Shown here piece by piece: positions 45,922-59,843 of a stretch of DNA of 63,065 bases. The notes below the pieces were generated by a model. That model was not told the DNA's origin. It saw nothing but the letters and a program-made list of their open reading frames with translations, and made no database searches. The position numbers were made by a program, and so were the translations under genes. The stretch spans positions 1-63,065 of the forward strand of contig JALUTY010000011.1 in assembly GCA_027021615.1 (NCBI GenBank), read 5' to 3'. The stretch's first letter is position 1, and each line of letters begins with the position of its first letter. Source of the stretch: a bacterium. GTDB lineage: Bacteria > Desulfobacterota > Deferrisomatia > Deferrisomatales > Deferrisomataceae.

Positions 45922-48037
45922 CGCGGATCCCCTCGAGCCGGGGGATCAGATCCGCCCGCTCCCCCTGGCGGCGGCCCACGGCCTGCTCCAGGGTGGACAG
46001 GTCCTGCACCGCGGCCTGGGCCAGCTCCCGGTACGCCGCGATCCAGGCGTCGGCCAGGGCCTCCAGGTTCCGGCCCACCACCTGGTACTTGACCTGCTCG
46101 TTGTAGTGGAGCAGGTTCGACCGGGCCTCCTCCAGCAGGGTCTCCCGGACCGCCTCGGCCCAGTCGGCCAGCATTCCCTCGGCAAATCCCTTGCGCCCTC
46201 CCCGGCCCACCAGCCGCCGGGCCCAACCCGAGGCGGCCTTGCGGGTCCACTGGGCGGCCAGGGCCAGCATGCGGTCGGCCGGGTGCTCGCCGCCGGCATA
46301 GGTGACGGCGCTGGGCAGGGGGATCACCCGCCGGCCGATCGAGGGGTCCAGCTCGGGCGGGGAGAACGGGGTGACCGGGAGGCCCAGCCGCTCGGCCTCC
46401 CGGTTGTAGGCCTCCACGTTGCGGGTCAGCAGCTCGGCCGGGCCCCGGGCCGCCTCCCGCAGAGTACCGCTGGCGTCGGCCCACACGGCGCGGATCGCCT
46501 CCACGGCCCGGGGATTCAGATCCTCCACCTTGAGCGCCTGGAACGCGGCCTTCATCTCCTGGAACACCCGGGCCATCTCCCGGTAGAATCGGCGCCGGTC
46601 CCCGCTCGTCTCCACCCGGGGCGCCGGGATCGCCCGGACCTTGTCCAGGAACGACAGGGCCAGGTCCCCGCCCGAGGGATGGAACACCCGGTCCACCCCG
46701 CGGAACGCCTGCTCCCGGACCTCGGTGGCCGCGGCCCGCACCGCCTTCTCGAACCCCCCCAGGGAGGCCTCCACCTCCTGCCGGGCCCGGGCCAGGGTGT
46801 CCTTCTCCTCCCTGAGCCGGTCCGTCTCCTCCCGTGCCGCGGCCAGGGCCGACTCCACCCGGGCCCTGAGGGCGCTCCCCGCCGAGCGCAGCGCCGAGCG
46901 CACGGTCCGCTCCACCTCCCGGGAGCGGCCCTCGGCCAGGGTCCGGAGCACCCCGTTCCGAAACGCCCCGAACCCGTCCAGAACCTTGGCAGGGGACTCC
47001 TCCCACAGGGCCAGGAGCAGCTCCTCCTTGCGTTCCAGGCCCGCGCCGCCGGCCTGCCGGGCCGACAGGAGACCCCGCAGGGCCGACACCACGGGCACCT
47101 CCACCTCTCCGGTCAACGGGGCCAGATCGGCCGCGACCCGATCGCGGATGTCCGCCAGGTCCTCGGCCGTGGGGTGCTCGCCCAGGTCGGCGTTGAGCAC
47201 GAACCGGGTGGCGTCGAGGAGCCCCAGGGCCTTGATGTCGCGTACGAACCGCAGGTCCGCCTCCCGGACCCCCACCCGACTCGACACCACGTACAGGGTG
47301 GCATGGGCCCCCATCAGGTACGACTGCACCTTCTCCCGATGGCGGGGGTTGGGAGAGTCGTACCCCTGGCAGTCCCCCAGCTCGGTGCCCGGCGGCAGGC
47401 CCGCGCCCGGAAGCTCGAGGATCAGGTCGTCCACGTACACCGCGAGGGCATCGTCGCCGGCAAAGTCCCGGTGCTCGGCGAACCGGTCCGGCCCCAGCTC
47501 CAGGGTCCGCGGCTCCTCGGCCAGCCACGGCCGGATGCGTTCGTACCCGTCCAGGTAGGCCCGCAGCAACGTCACGTTGCGATCGAAGCTTCCGCCCTCT
47601 GCGAGCACCCGATCCCCCAAATCCTCCAGGGCCGCCCGGATGCGCCCCCGGTCCGCTTCGGAGCGCAGGTCCAGCGGACGCCCATCGTGCCCGGCCGCCA
47701 GGAGGAGGGCCGCGTCCGTGGCCTCGCGGTTCACCTCGACCCACCCCTTTAGCCGCAGGCTGGCCCGGGGCTCGGGCCCGGGCCGCACCCGGGTCACCAG
47801 CGAGGTGATGATGCCCGCGCCCCGCTTCAGGATGTCCTGGCCCACCAAGGCGTTCACCAGGGTGCTCTTGCCGCTCTTCACCGTGCCGGCCACGGCCACC
47901 CGAAACACCCCGGCCCCGCCCAGGCCCCGCAGCCGCTCGATCCACGCGTCCACCCCGGCGGCCTCGGGGCCCACCAGCTCCCGGAAGGTCTCGAGCAGGA
48001 ACACCATCGGCTGTAGCTCGTCCGATCCCTTCGTCAC
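45896..48037 (-). CDS. Dynamin-like GTPase with divergent G3/G4 motifs
   Basis: 713 residues from the GTG at 48037 (GGGGG six bases upstream); an ATG 42 bases later is a second choice. The P-loop is GTVKSGKST (about 55-63), with TSLVTRVR in the switch region. G3 reads DCQGYDSP instead of DxPG, and the expected NKxD reads NADLGEH. Long helical, charged segments follow (about 390-460 and 520-713) as in bacterial dynamin-like or YjdA-type proteins that act on membranes. No membrane helix is obvious. It precedes, and overlaps, the radical SAM gene. Confidence 0.78.
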   Translation of the reverse strand: MTKGSDELQPMVFLLETFRELVGPEAAGVDAWIERLRGLGGAGVFRVAVAGTVKSGKSTLVNALVGQDILKRGAGIITSLVTRVRPGPEPRASLRLKGWVEVNREATDAALLLAAGHDGRPLDLRSEADRGRIRAALEDLGDRVLAEGGSFDRNVTLLRAYLDGYERIRPWLAEEPRTLELGPDRFAEHRDFAGDDALAVYVDDLILELPGAGLPPGTELGDCQGYDSPNPRHREKVQSYLMGAHATLYVVSSRVGVREADLRFVRDIKALGLLDATRFVLNADLGEHPTAEDLADIRDRVAADLAPLTGEVEVPVVSALRGLLSARQAGGAGLERKEELLLALWEESPAKVLDGFGAFRNGVLRTLAEGRSREVERTVRSALRSAGSALRARVESALAAAREETDRLREEKDTLARARQEVEASLGGFEKAVRAAATEVREQAFRGVDRVFHPSGGDLALSFLDKVRAIPAPRVETSGDRRRFYREMARVFQEMKAAFQALKVEDLNPRAVEAIRAVWADASGTLREAARGPAELLTRNVEAYNREAERLGLPVTPFSPPELDPSIGRRVIPLPSAVTYAGGEHPADRMLALAAQWTRKAASGWARRLVGRGGRKGFAEGMLADWAEAVRETLLEEARSNLLHYNEQVKYQVVGRNLEALADAWIAAYRELAQAAVQDLSTLEQAVGRRQGERADLIPRLEGIRDALEPLAV

Positions 48038-48081
48038 CTCATACCCCCGTGCAAGGGCACGCGTTCGTTGTTTCCCAGGAA

Positions 48082-48118
48082 CTTCGGTCTTCGGTCGACG
48101 GTCTACGGTCGTCGGTCT
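48082..48118. repeat. Heptamer array CGGTCNN, copy 7
   Basis: cggtctt, cggtcga, cggtcta, cggtcgt, cggtctg: five exact-length units. Confidence 0.75.
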
Positions 48119-48137
48119 GGGGCCTTCGGCCATACCA

Positions 48138-48168
48138 GGAGTCAGAATTCAGAGGACAGTGGACAGGT
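48138..48168. repeat. TCAGAATTCAG-type array
   Basis: gtcagaattcagaggacagt followed by ggacagg; a complementary cctgtcttc lies at 48188-48196. Confidence 0.5.
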
Positions 48169-48243
48169 GAACCCCCTGGGGGCCACATCCTGTCTTCTTC
48201 CAACTTCCAACAGGCTTTTCGACCCGGCGGTCAGAGCCCGGGC

Positions 48244-48426
48244 GGCATGGGGTCTGCCGGAGAGCCGGGCGCGGCTCCTTGGCTCGCCGTGCAGCGCCTC
48301 TGGCGTCTGGACCGCGAAATGGTACCCACTGCACGCACCCGTGATGAAACCAACTCCCGTGTTTTGTGCCTGCGCGGCGAATCTCAACGCCCGGCTTCGC
48401 GCCCGGCCGGAGGTAGACCCCATGCC
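48244..48426 (+). repeat. Family A palindromic element, copy A4
   Basis: 183 bp. Left end GGCATGGGGTCTGCC, right end GGTAGACCCCATGCC; 14 of 15 pair, the last as G-T. Relative to A1 the end has changed from CAAGGGACC to CATGGGGTC, with matching changes in the right arm. Confidence 0.85.
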
Positions 48427-48512
48427 CCGCACGAAACGCTCGGACCGAGACGTTCACAAAGTCTGCACCCCGCAAACAGGCTGCCTCGCGGCCTACCCGA
48501 GCTGAATTCTGG

Positions 48513-48560
48513 CCCGGCAGTCAAGGCCCGGAGGCATGGGGCTTGGTGGAGAGCCGGGCG
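48513..48560 (+). repeat. Left-end fragment of family A (A5)
   Basis: Repeats about 48 bases that include and precede the left end of A4: cccggcagtcaaggcccgga, then GGCATGGGG and GGAGAGCCGGGCG. The rest of the element is absent. Confidence 0.65.
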
Positions 48561-48672
48561 ATGCGCCCCGAAACCGCGGCGGGGCATCGTACCGGCGGGC
48601 CAGAGGGGTGTCAACGCGGCCCGGGCCGCCGGGCGGGCGAACCGGGCTTCGTTTCCTTTAGTCTGGCTCAAG

Positions 48673-48712
48673 TTTTTTAGCCTTGCTGAAGGCAACCGGG
48701 AGTTGCTACCCT
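48673..48712 (+). promoter_or_regulatory. prpE promoter with the shared motif TTTTAGCCTTGCTGAA
   Basis: TTTTAGCCTTGCTGAA (48675-48690) matches the mdh upstream motif at 15 of 16 positions. TTGCTG (48683-48688) would be the -35, and TACCCT (48707-48712) a weak -10 with an 18-base spacer. The ATG is 58 bases downstream. Confidence 0.55.
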
Positions 48713-48769
48713 GAGACGATGTTTGTCGTGGCCTCATTCCCCCACATCATTCTCGAAAAGGAGGAGCCC

Positions 48770-50662
48770 ATGGGCCGGTACGAAGAACTCTACCGCAGGA
48801 GCCTCGAAGATCCCGCCGGGTTCTGGGCGGAGGCGGCCGAGCAGATCTCGTGGACCAAGAGGTGGGACCGCGTGCTCGACGACTCCACCCCCCCCTTCTA
48901 CCGGTGGTTCGTGGGCGGGGAGCTCAACACCTGCTACAACGCCGTGGACCGGCACGTGGAGGCCGGCCGGGGCGACCAGGTGGCCATCATCTACGACAGC
49001 CCGGTGACGGACCAGATCCAGAAGATCACCTACCGGGAGCTCCAGGACCGGGTGGCCCGGTTCGCCGGGGTGCTGCAGGGGCTCGGCGTGGAAAAGGGCG
49101 ACACCGTCATCATCTACATGCCCATGGTGCCCCAGGCGGCCGTGGCCATGCTGGCCTGCGCCCGGCTCGGGGCGATCCACTCGGTGGTGTTCGGCGGGTT
49201 CGCCCCCAACGAGCTGGCCCTGCGCATCGACGACGCCAAGCCCAAGGTGATCGTGTCGGCCTCGTGCGGCATCGAGGTCACCCGGGTCATCGAGTACAAG
49301 CCCATGCTCGACAAGGCGATCGAGCTGGCCCAGCACAAGCCGGACAAGTGCGTGATCCTGGCCCGGCCCCAGGCCAAGGCCGAGCTCACCCCGGGCCGCG
49401 ACCACGACTGGGACGAGCTGATGGCCCAGGCCGAGCCGGCCGGGTGCGTGCCCGTGGCCGCCACCGACCCCCTGTACATCCTATACACCTCGGGGACCAC
49501 CGGCATGCCCAAGGGCATCGTACGCGACAACGGCGGCCACGCCGTGGCCTTGCGGTGGAGCATGGAGTACATCTACGACACCAAGCCGGGCGAGGTGTAC
49601 TGGGCCGCCTCGGACGTGGGCTGGGTGGTGGGGCACTCGTACATCGTGTACGGCCCCCTGTTCACCGGGTGCACCACCATCCTGTACGAGGGCAAGCCCG
49701 TGGGCACCCCGGACCCGGGCGCGTTCTGGCGGGTCATCAGCCAGCACGGGGTCAAGGTGCTGTTCACGGCGCCCACGGCCTTCCGGGCCATCAAGAAGGA
49801 GGACCCCAACGGCGAGTACTTCAAGAGGTACGACCTGTCCAACTTCAAGTACCTGTTCCTGGCCGGTGAGCGGCTCGACCCCGACACCTACCACTGGGCG
49901 TCGGACCTGCTGCAGCGCCCCGTGATCGACCACTGGTGGCAGACCGAGACCGGCTGGCCCATCGCGGCGAACTGCGCCGGGATCGAGCTGATGCCGATCA
50001 AGCCCGGCTCGCCCACCAAGGCCGTGCCCGGCTACGACGTGCAGATCGTGGACGACACGGGCAAGGAGCTGGGCCCGAACCAGGAGGGTATCGTGGTGGT
50101 GAGGCTGCCGCTGCCCCCGGGGACGCTCCCCACCCTGTGGCAGAACGACGAGCGGTTCCGGCAGTCCTACACCGACCCCTTCCCAGGCTACTACTTCACG
50201 GGTGACGGCGGCTACAAGGACGAGAACGGGTACCTCTACATCATGGGCCGGGTGGACGACGTGATCAACGTGGCCGGCCACCGGCTCTCCACCGGGGCCA
50301 TGGAGGAGGTGATCGCCACCCACCCCGCCGTGGCCGAGTGCGCGGTGATCGGGGTGGCCGACAACCTGAAGGGCCAGGTGCCCGTGGGGTTCGTGGTGCT
50401 GAAGGCCGGGGCCGAGGTGGACCCGGACCGGCTCAAGGCGGATCTCGTGCAGATGATCCGCCAGCAGATCGGGCCGATCGCCTGCTACAAGGAGACCATG
50501 ATCGTCAAGCGGCTGCCCAAGACCCGGTCGGGCAAGATCCTGCGGGGTACCATGCGCAAGATCGCCGACGGCGAGAAGTACCGGGTGCCGTCTACCATCG
50601 ACGACCCGGCCATCCTCGGCGAGATCGAAGAGGCCCTGAAGACCGTGGGCTACGCCAAGTAG
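48770..50662 (+). CDS. prpE: Propionyl-CoA synthetase (PrpE-like acyl-CoA synthetase)
   Basis: 630 residues from the ATG at 48770 (AAGGAGGAG upstream); upstream in-frame ATGs precede the promoter's likely start site or lack a binding site. The family start FYRWFVGGELNTCYNAVDRH, AMP-binding YTSGTTGMPKGIVRDNGG, and DHWWQTETGWPIAAN place it in the PrpE rather than the Acs group. The catalytic lysine is in TRSGKILRGTMRK. It activates propionate (and often acetate) to the CoA ester via an acyl-adenylate in the cytoplasm. It shares a promoter motif with mdh and ends at a bidirectional terminator. Confidence 0.9.
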   Translation: MGRYEELYRRSLEDPAGFWAEAAEQISWTKRWDRVLDDSTPPFYRWFVGGELNTCYNAVDRHVEAGRGDQVAIIYDSPVTDQIQKITYRELQDRVARFAGVLQGLGVEKGDTVIIYMPMVPQAAVAMLACARLGAIHSVVFGGFAPNELALRIDDAKPKVIVSASCGIEVTRVIEYKPMLDKAIELAQHKPDKCVILARPQAKAELTPGRDHDWDELMAQAEPAGCVPVAATDPLYILYTSGTTGMPKGIVRDNGGHAVALRWSMEYIYDTKPGEVYWAASDVGWVVGHSYIVYGPLFTGCTTILYEGKPVGTPDPGAFWRVISQHGVKVLFTAPTAFRAIKKEDPNGEYFKRYDLSNFKYLFLAGERLDPDTYHWASDLLQRPVIDHWWQTETGWPIAANCAGIELMPIKPGSPTKAVPGYDVQIVDDTGKELGPNQEGIVVVRLPLPPGTLPTLWQNDERFRQSYTDPFPGYYFTGDGGYKDENGYLYIMGRVDDVINVAGHRLSTGAMEEVIATHPAVAECAVIGVADNLKGQVPVGFVVLKAGAEVDPDRLKADLVQMIRQQIGPIACYKETMIVKRLPKTRSGKILRGTMRKIADGEKYRVPSTIDDPAILGEIEEALKTVGYAK

Positions 50663-50683
50663 CCCACGGCATCCCGGATGAAC

Positions 50684-50719
50684 AAAGGCCGCTTCCGGCT
50701 TCCGCCGGAAGCGGCCTTT
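50684..50719. terminator. Bidirectional intrinsic terminator between prpE and rpoC
   Basis: A perfect 15-bp stem, AAAGGCCGCTTCCGG (50684-50698) with CCGGAAGCGGCCTTT (50705-50719), encloses a 6-base loop. A-run and T-run flank it on both strands, so it can stop both convergent transcripts. Confidence 0.93.
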
Positions 50720-50778
50720 CTGTTCGGGTCGTTGGCTCGCCGCCTCGATTCCCCGGCGGCGACCCCTCCCCAGCCCTC

Positions 50779-54978
<4,200 letters not shown>

Positions 54979-55023
54979 GGCTCAAGACCTCCTTCGAGGG
55001 TTTGGCACGGCGAGGGGCGGGCG

Positions 55024-58000
55024 TCAGACGCTCTCTTCCTCTTCTTCCAAGAGCTCCACATTGAGCCCGAGGGCCTGCATCTCCTTCACCAGCACGTTGA
55101 ACGACTCGGGGAGCCCGGGCTCGAGCACGGGCTTGCCCTTGACGATGGCCTCGTAGATCCGAGTCCGGCCGGCCACGTCATCGGACTTGACCGTGAGCAT
55201 CTCCTGCAGGGTGTGGGCCGCCCCATAGGCCTCCAGCGCCCACACCTCCATCTCCCCGAGCCGCTGGCCGCCGAACTGGGCCTTGCCGCCCAGGGGCTGC
55301 TGGGTCACCAGGCTGTAGGGCCCGATCGATCGGGCGTGGATCTTGTCGTCCACCAGGTGATGAAGCTTCAGCATGTACATGGTACCCACGGTGACCTTCT
55401 GGTCGAACGGCTCACCGGTCTTGCCGTCGTACAGGGTGGCCTGGCCCGTGCGGGGTAGGCCCGCCTTCTCCAGGAGGGACCAGATCTCTTCCTCCGAGGC
55501 GCCGTCGAACACCGGGCTCTCCATGTACACCCCTTCCCGGGCGGCCTGGCGGGCGAGGTCCAGGATCACCTCGTCCGAAGCCCGGTCCAGGAGCCCCTGG
55601 CTCTCGGGGTCGGGGAACAGGTCCTTCAGCTGCTCCCGCAGGGCCTCGGGGGAGTACTGGGTCTCCAGCACCTTCTGGATCTGCTCGCCCAGGCCCCGGG
55701 CAGCCCACCCCAGGTGGGTCTCCAGCACCTGCCCCACGTTCATCCGCGAGGGCACGCCCAGAGGGTTCAGGATGATGTCCACCGGCGTGCCGTCGTCAAG
55801 GTAGGGCATGTCCTCCACCGGAACGATCGTGGAGATGACCCCCTTGTTCCCGTGGCGGCCGGCCATTTTGTCACCCACCGACAGCCGGCGCTTGATGGCC
55901 ACGTACACCTTGACCATCTTGATCACGCCCGGGGGAAGGTCGTCCCCCTCCTCCAGCCGAGACACCCTCTCCTCGAACCGCCTACGAACGGCCGCCACCT
56001 GCTGGTCGAGCTTCTCCATCAAATCGTAGACCCGGTCCTCCTTCTCGGGTGCGTCTGCCAACGGCATCTCGCCCCAGGCATCCCGAGGCACCCGGTCCAG
56101 AAGCCCGTCGGTGATCGTCTCGCCCTCCGCGATCACCACGTTGCCCTCGAGGTCCACGATGTCCATGCCCGCGGTCTCCCCCACCAGCAGCTCCCGGATC
56201 GCCGCAAAGGTGGCGCTGCGCAGGATGGCGATCTCGTCCTCCATGTCCTTGCGCAGCCGCTCGGCCTCGCGCTCCTCCACGGTCTCCTCGCCGTCCTCAC
56301 CGCCCTTGCGGCTGAACACCTTGGCATCCACCACGATGCCCTCGACCCCGGGGGGCACCCGCAAGCTCGTATCCTTCACGTCCCCGGCCTTCTCTCCGAA
56401 GATCGCCCGCAGCAGCTTTTCCTCCGGGGTGAGCTGGGTCTCGCCCTTGGGGGTCACCTTGCCCACCAGGATGTCGCCCGGCCGCACCTCGGCGCCGATG
56501 CGCACGATACCGGTCTCGTCGAGGTCCTTGAGCTTCCGATCTCCCACGTTGGGGATGTCGCAGGTGATCTCCTCCTTGCCCAGCTTGGTGTCCCGGGCCA
56601 CGCACTCGAACTCCTCGATATGGATCGAGGTGAAGGCGTCGCGCTCGATCAGCCGCTCGGACACGATGATGGAGTCCTCGAAGTTGTACCCGCCCCAGCT
56701 CATGAACGCCACGAGCACGTTCTGGCCCAGGGCGAGCTCACCCTTGGCCGTGGCCGGGCCGTCGGCCAGGATGTCGCCCGCCCGCACCCGGTCGCCGGCC
56801 CGCACGATAGGCCTCTGGTTCAGGCAGGTGTTCTGGTTGGAGCGCTGGAACTTGGTCAGGGTGTACACGTCCACCCCGGACCGGGGCCGGCCGTCCACCT
56901 CCTCCTCGTACCGCACCACGATCCGAGCCGCGTCCACGCTTTGGACCACCCCGTCCCGCCGGCACACCACCGTGACCCCCGAGTCCCGGGCCACCACCCG
57001 CTCCATGCCGGTGCCCACCAGGGGCGCCTGGGTGCGCAGCAGCGGCACGGCCTGTCGCTGCATGTTCGAGCCCATCAGAGCCCGGTTGGCGTCGTCGTGC
57101 TCCAGGAACGGGATCAGCGAGGCCGCCACGCTCACGAGCTGCTTGGGCGAGACGTCCATCAGGTCCACCTCGGAGGGAGACACCAGCACGGTCTCGCCGT
57201 TGCGGCGGGCATTGACGATCTCGTTGGTGAACCGCCCCTCCTCGTCCAGGGGCGCGTTGGCCTGGGCGATGGTATGCTCCTCCTCGTCCAGGGCCGTCAG
57301 GTACAGGATCTCGTCGGTGACCCTGCCGTCCACCACCTTCCGGTACGGGGTCTCGATGAACCCGAACTCGTTGACCCGGGCGTAGATCGACAGGCTCACG
57401 ATCAGGCCGATGTTCGGGCCCTCCGGTGTCTCGATGGGGCAGATCCGACCGTAGTGGGTGGGGTGCACGTCGCGCACCTCAAACCCCGCCCGCTCCCGGG
57501 TGAGCCCGCCGGGGCCCAGGGCGCTCAGGCGCCGCTTGTGGGTGGTCTCGGACAGGGGGTTGGTCTGGTCCATGAACTGGCTGAGCTGCCCCGACCCGAA
57601 GAACTCTTTCACCACCGCGGTGACCGGCTTGGAGTTCACCAGGTCGTGGGGCATGAACGACTCCACCTCACCCAGGGCCATCCGCTCCTTCACGGCCCGC
57701 TCCATCCGGACCAGGCCCACCCGGTAGCGGTTCTCTAGCAGCTCGCCCACCGAGCGCACCCGCCGGTTGCCCAAGTGGTCGATGTCGTCGGTCTTGCCCT
57801 GGCCGTTGCGCAGACCCACCAGGTAGCGCACCACCGCGAGGATGTCCTCCCGAGTCAGGGTCTGCTGCTCCACAGGGACGTCGAGCCGAAGCTTGTGGTT
57901 GAGCTTGATCCGGCCCACGTCCGACAGCTCGTACCGCTCGGGGTTGAAGAACAGGTTCTCGAAGAACTTGGTGGCCGTGTCCAGGGTGGGCGGGTCACCC

Positions 58001-59145
58001 GGCCGCATGCGCCGGTAGATCTCGATGATGGCCTCCTCCGAGTCCCGGACCCGGTCGTCCATCAGGGTGTTACGGATGTACGGCCCCACCTTCAAGTTGT
58101 CGATAAACAGGATCGAGAACTCCCGGATGCCCCGCTCCTGGAACCGCTCCAGCAGCTCGGGGGTGACCATCTCACCCGCCCGGGCGATCACCTCCTCGGT
58201 CTCGGGGTCGGTCACGGTCCGGCCCAGGTAGCTCTCCTCCATGGCCTCCAGGCCCACGGGCAGGAACTCGGCCCCCAGCTTCTTGAGCTTTCGCAGGGCG
58301 GCCTTGCCGATCTTGCGCTGCTTGCGCACGATCACCGTGCCCGTGGCCGGGTCCACCAGGTCCTCGGTGGCCCGGCTCTCGGGGAGCAGGTCGAGCCGCA
58401 GCTCCTTCTCGGCCTTGCCCGTCTCCCAGTCCACCCGGATCCGGAGCTTGTCATAGAACAGATCCAGGATCTCCTCGTGGCTGTAGCCCAGAGCCTTCAG
58501 CAGCACCGTGGTGTGGAGCTTGCGCCGCCGGTCGATCCGTACGAACACCAGATCCTTGTGGTTGAACTCGAAGTCGAGCCACGACCCCCGGTACGGGATC
58601 ACCCGGGCCGAGTACAGGAACTTGCCGCTCGCGTGCTTCTTGCCCTCGTCGTGGCTGAAGAACACCCCGGGCGACCGGTGGAGCTGGTTGACGATGACCC
58701 GCTCGGTCCCGTTGATGATGAACGTGCCGTTCTCGGTCATCATCGGGATCTCGCCGAAGTACACCTCCTGCTCCTTCACGTCCCGGATGCTGCGGGTGCC
58801 CGTGGCCTCGTCCACGTCCCATACCACGAGCCGGACCGTGATCTTGAGGGGCCGGGCGTAGGTCATGCCCCGCTGGAGACACTCTTTCACCGAGTGACCC
58901 GGCTCGCCCAGCTCGTACCTCACGAACTCCAGGGATGCCGTCTCCGCGAAGTCCTTGATGGGGAACACGCTCTGGAACACCCGTTGCAGGCCCACGTTGC
59001 GCCGCTCCTCGGGCGGGACGTCGGCCTGGAGGAACCGGGCGTAGGACTCCCTCTGGACCTCGATCAGGTTGGGAATCCCGACCACGGTCTCGATCTTGTT
59101 GAACTTACGGCGGAGCCTTCGGTTGTCGGCCACGGAATACGCCAT
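55024..59145 (-). CDS. rpoB: RNA polymerase beta subunit
   Basis: 1373 residues from the ATG at 59145 (AGGAGACGG upstream). The rifampicin-pocket region reads [20 protein letters not shown], and the downstream [12 protein letters not shown] is unaltered, so no resistance-type change is visible. [10 protein letters not shown] and the C-terminal [13 protein letters not shown] are typical. It forms the catalytic core with RpoC and omega. A 260-base spacer separates it from rplL and contains family C copy C2, where E. coli has an attenuator and RNase III site. Confidence 0.98.
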   Translation of the reverse strand: MAYSVADNRRLRRKFNKIETVVGIPNLIEVQRESYARFLQADVPPEERRNVGLQRVFQSVFPIKDFAETASLEFVRYELGEPGHSVKECLQRGMTYARPLKITVRLVVWDVDEATGTRSIRDVKEQEVYFGEIPMMTENGTFIINGTERVIVNQLHRSPGVFFSHDEGKKHASGKFLYSARVIPYRGSWLDFEFNHKDLVFVRIDRRRKLHTTVLLKALGYSHEEILDLFYDKLRIRVDWETGKAEKELRLDLLPESRATEDLVDPATGTVIVRKQRKIGKAALRKLKKLGAEFLPVGLEAMEESYLGRTVTDPETEEVIARAGEMVTPELLERFQERGIREFSILFIDNLKVGPYIRNTLMDDRVRDSEEAIIEIYRRMRPGDPPTLDTATKFFENLFFNPERYELSDVGRIKLNHKLRLDVPVEQQTLTREDILAVVRYLVGLRNGQGKTDDIDHLGNRRVRSVGELLENRYRVGLVRMERAVKERMALGEVESFMPHDLVNSKPVTAVVKEFFGSGQLSQFMDQTNPLSETTHKRRLSALGPGGLTRERAGFEVRDVHPTHYGRICPIETPEGPNIGLIVSLSIYARVNEFGFIETPYRKVVDGRVTDEILYLTALDEEEHTIAQANAPLDEEGRFTNEIVNARRNGETVLVSPSEVDLMDVSPKQLVSVAASLIPFLEHDDANRALMGSNMQRQAVPLLRTQAPLVGTGMERVVARDSGVTVVCRRDGVVQSVDAARIVVRYEEEVDGRPRSGVDVYTLTKFQRSNQNTCLNQRPIVRAGDRVRAGDILADGPATAKGELALGQNVLVAFMSWGGYNFEDSIIVSERLIERDAFTSIHIEEFECVARDTKLGKEEITCDIPNVGDRKLKDLDETGIVRIGAEVRPGDILVGKVTPKGETQLTPEEKLLRAIFGEKAGDVKDTSLRVPPGVEGIVVDAKVFSRKGGEDGEETVEEREAERLRKDMEDEIAILRSATFAAIRELLVGETAGMDIVDLEGNVVIAEGETITDGLLDRVPRDAWGEMPLADAPEKEDRVYDLMEKLDQQVAAVRRRFEERVSRLEEGDDLPPGVIKMVKVYVAIKRRLSVGDKMAGRHGNKGVISTIVPVEDMPYLDDGTPVDIILNPLGVPSRMNVGQVLETHLGWAARGLGEQIQKVLETQYSPEALREQLKDLFPDPESQGLLDRASDEVILDLARQAAREGVYMESPVFDGASEEEIWSLLEKAGLPRTGQATLYDGKTGEPFDQKVTVGTMYMLKLHHLVDDKIHARSIGPYSLVTQQPLGGKAQFGGQRLGEMEVWALEAYGAAHTLQEMLTVKSDDVAGRTRIYEAIVKGKPVLEPGLPESFNVLVKEMQALGLNVELLEEEEESV

Positions 59146-59332
59146 GGGGTTCCGTCTCCTTCGCACGGCAGGATGGTTCACAGGCATCGCGCCCGCTTTC
59201 GGCCCGGGGCAGGAGGTGTGGATGCGAGAGCTAGGGGCAGGTCAAAAACGAAACGGGGCACGCGGAGGGCACACGCCCCCCGCGCGCCCCCATCGGGGGT
59301 CCACAGGGTACAACCGCTCTCTATGCTCGCCC

Positions 59333-59409
59333 TCAACCCAGATCATTCATGAAGCCTTCTACTGCAATCGGCGGCTTCGCGACGAGCGCCCATGAATGAT
59401 CCGGGTTAG
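59333..59409. repeat. Family C palindromic element, short inverted copy C2
   Basis: About 77 bp. The ends (caacccagatcattcatgaa and its near complement) match C1 in reverse orientation: TCATGAAGCCTTCT-CTGCAA is shared at 20 of 21 positions. The 110-base core of C1 is missing. One end covers the rplL stop codon. Confidence 0.8.
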
Positions 59410-59792
59410 GCGATCTCGACCTTGCCCCCAACTTCCTCGATCTTCTTCTGGATCTCCTCGGCCTCTTCCTTGCTCACGCCCTCCTTCACCACGGAGGGGG
59501 CGCTGTCCACCAAGGCCTTGGCCTCCTTGAGGCCCAGGCCCGTGATGGCCCGGACCACCTTGATCACCTGGATCTTCTGGCTGCCCGCCTCGGTCAGCTT
59601 CACGTCGAACTCGGTCTTCTCCTCGGCGGCCGGGGCGGCCTCGCCGCCGGCCATGCCCGGCACGGCTGCCACGGCCACGGGCGCGGCGGCGCTCACGCCG
59701 AACTTCTCCTCGAGCTCCTTCACGAGCTCGGAGAGCTCGAGCACGGTCATGCTCTCGATGAACTGGATCACGTCTTCCTTGGTGATGGCCAT
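59406..59792 (-). CDS. rplL: 50S ribosomal protein L7/L12
   Basis: 128 residues. An N-terminal dimerisation domain (about 1-35, [20 protein letters not shown]) is followed by an Ala/Gly hinge (about 36-58) and the C-terminal domain that contacts translation factors ([35 protein letters not shown]). It forms the ribosomal stalk with L10. It lies 51 bases after rplJ. The stop codon TAA is inside the end of a family C element. Confidence 0.98.
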   Translation of the reverse strand: MAITKEDVIQFIESMTVLELSELVKELEEKFGVSAAAPVAVAAVPGMAGGEAAPAAEEKTEFDVKLTEAGSQKIQVIKVVRAITGLGLKEAKALVDSAPSVVKEGVSKEEAEEIQKKIEEVGGKVEIA

Positions 59793-59843
59793 CGGGTACT
59801 TCCTCCACTTCTCGGGTTGATTGGGATGGGGTGAACCGCCGCC

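Larger units (their letters stand above)
48038..48769. other. 732-base divergent region between GTPase gene and prpE
   Basis: The largest gene-free stretch. In order: CGGTCNN array (48082-48118), TCAGAATTCAG-type array (48138-48168), family A copy A4 (48244-48426), a left-end family A fragment (48513-48560) and the prpE promoter (48673-48712). Frames crossing it are repeat-derived. Confidence 0.7.

Noticed and set aside
48344..48460. Short conserved frame MKPxPxxxACAANLxxRLR inside all four family A elements
   Set aside because: It is open in all copies, but both strands are, no consistent ribosome binding site precedes it, and the conserved bases coincide with the palindrome arms. A small peptide cannot be excluded without ribosome profiling.
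48664..48690. Possible sigma-54 promoter (TGGC ... TTGC) upstream of prpE
   Set aside because: GG and GC are 18 bases apart between the dinucleotides instead of 10; a sigma-70-like reading with TTGCTG fits better.
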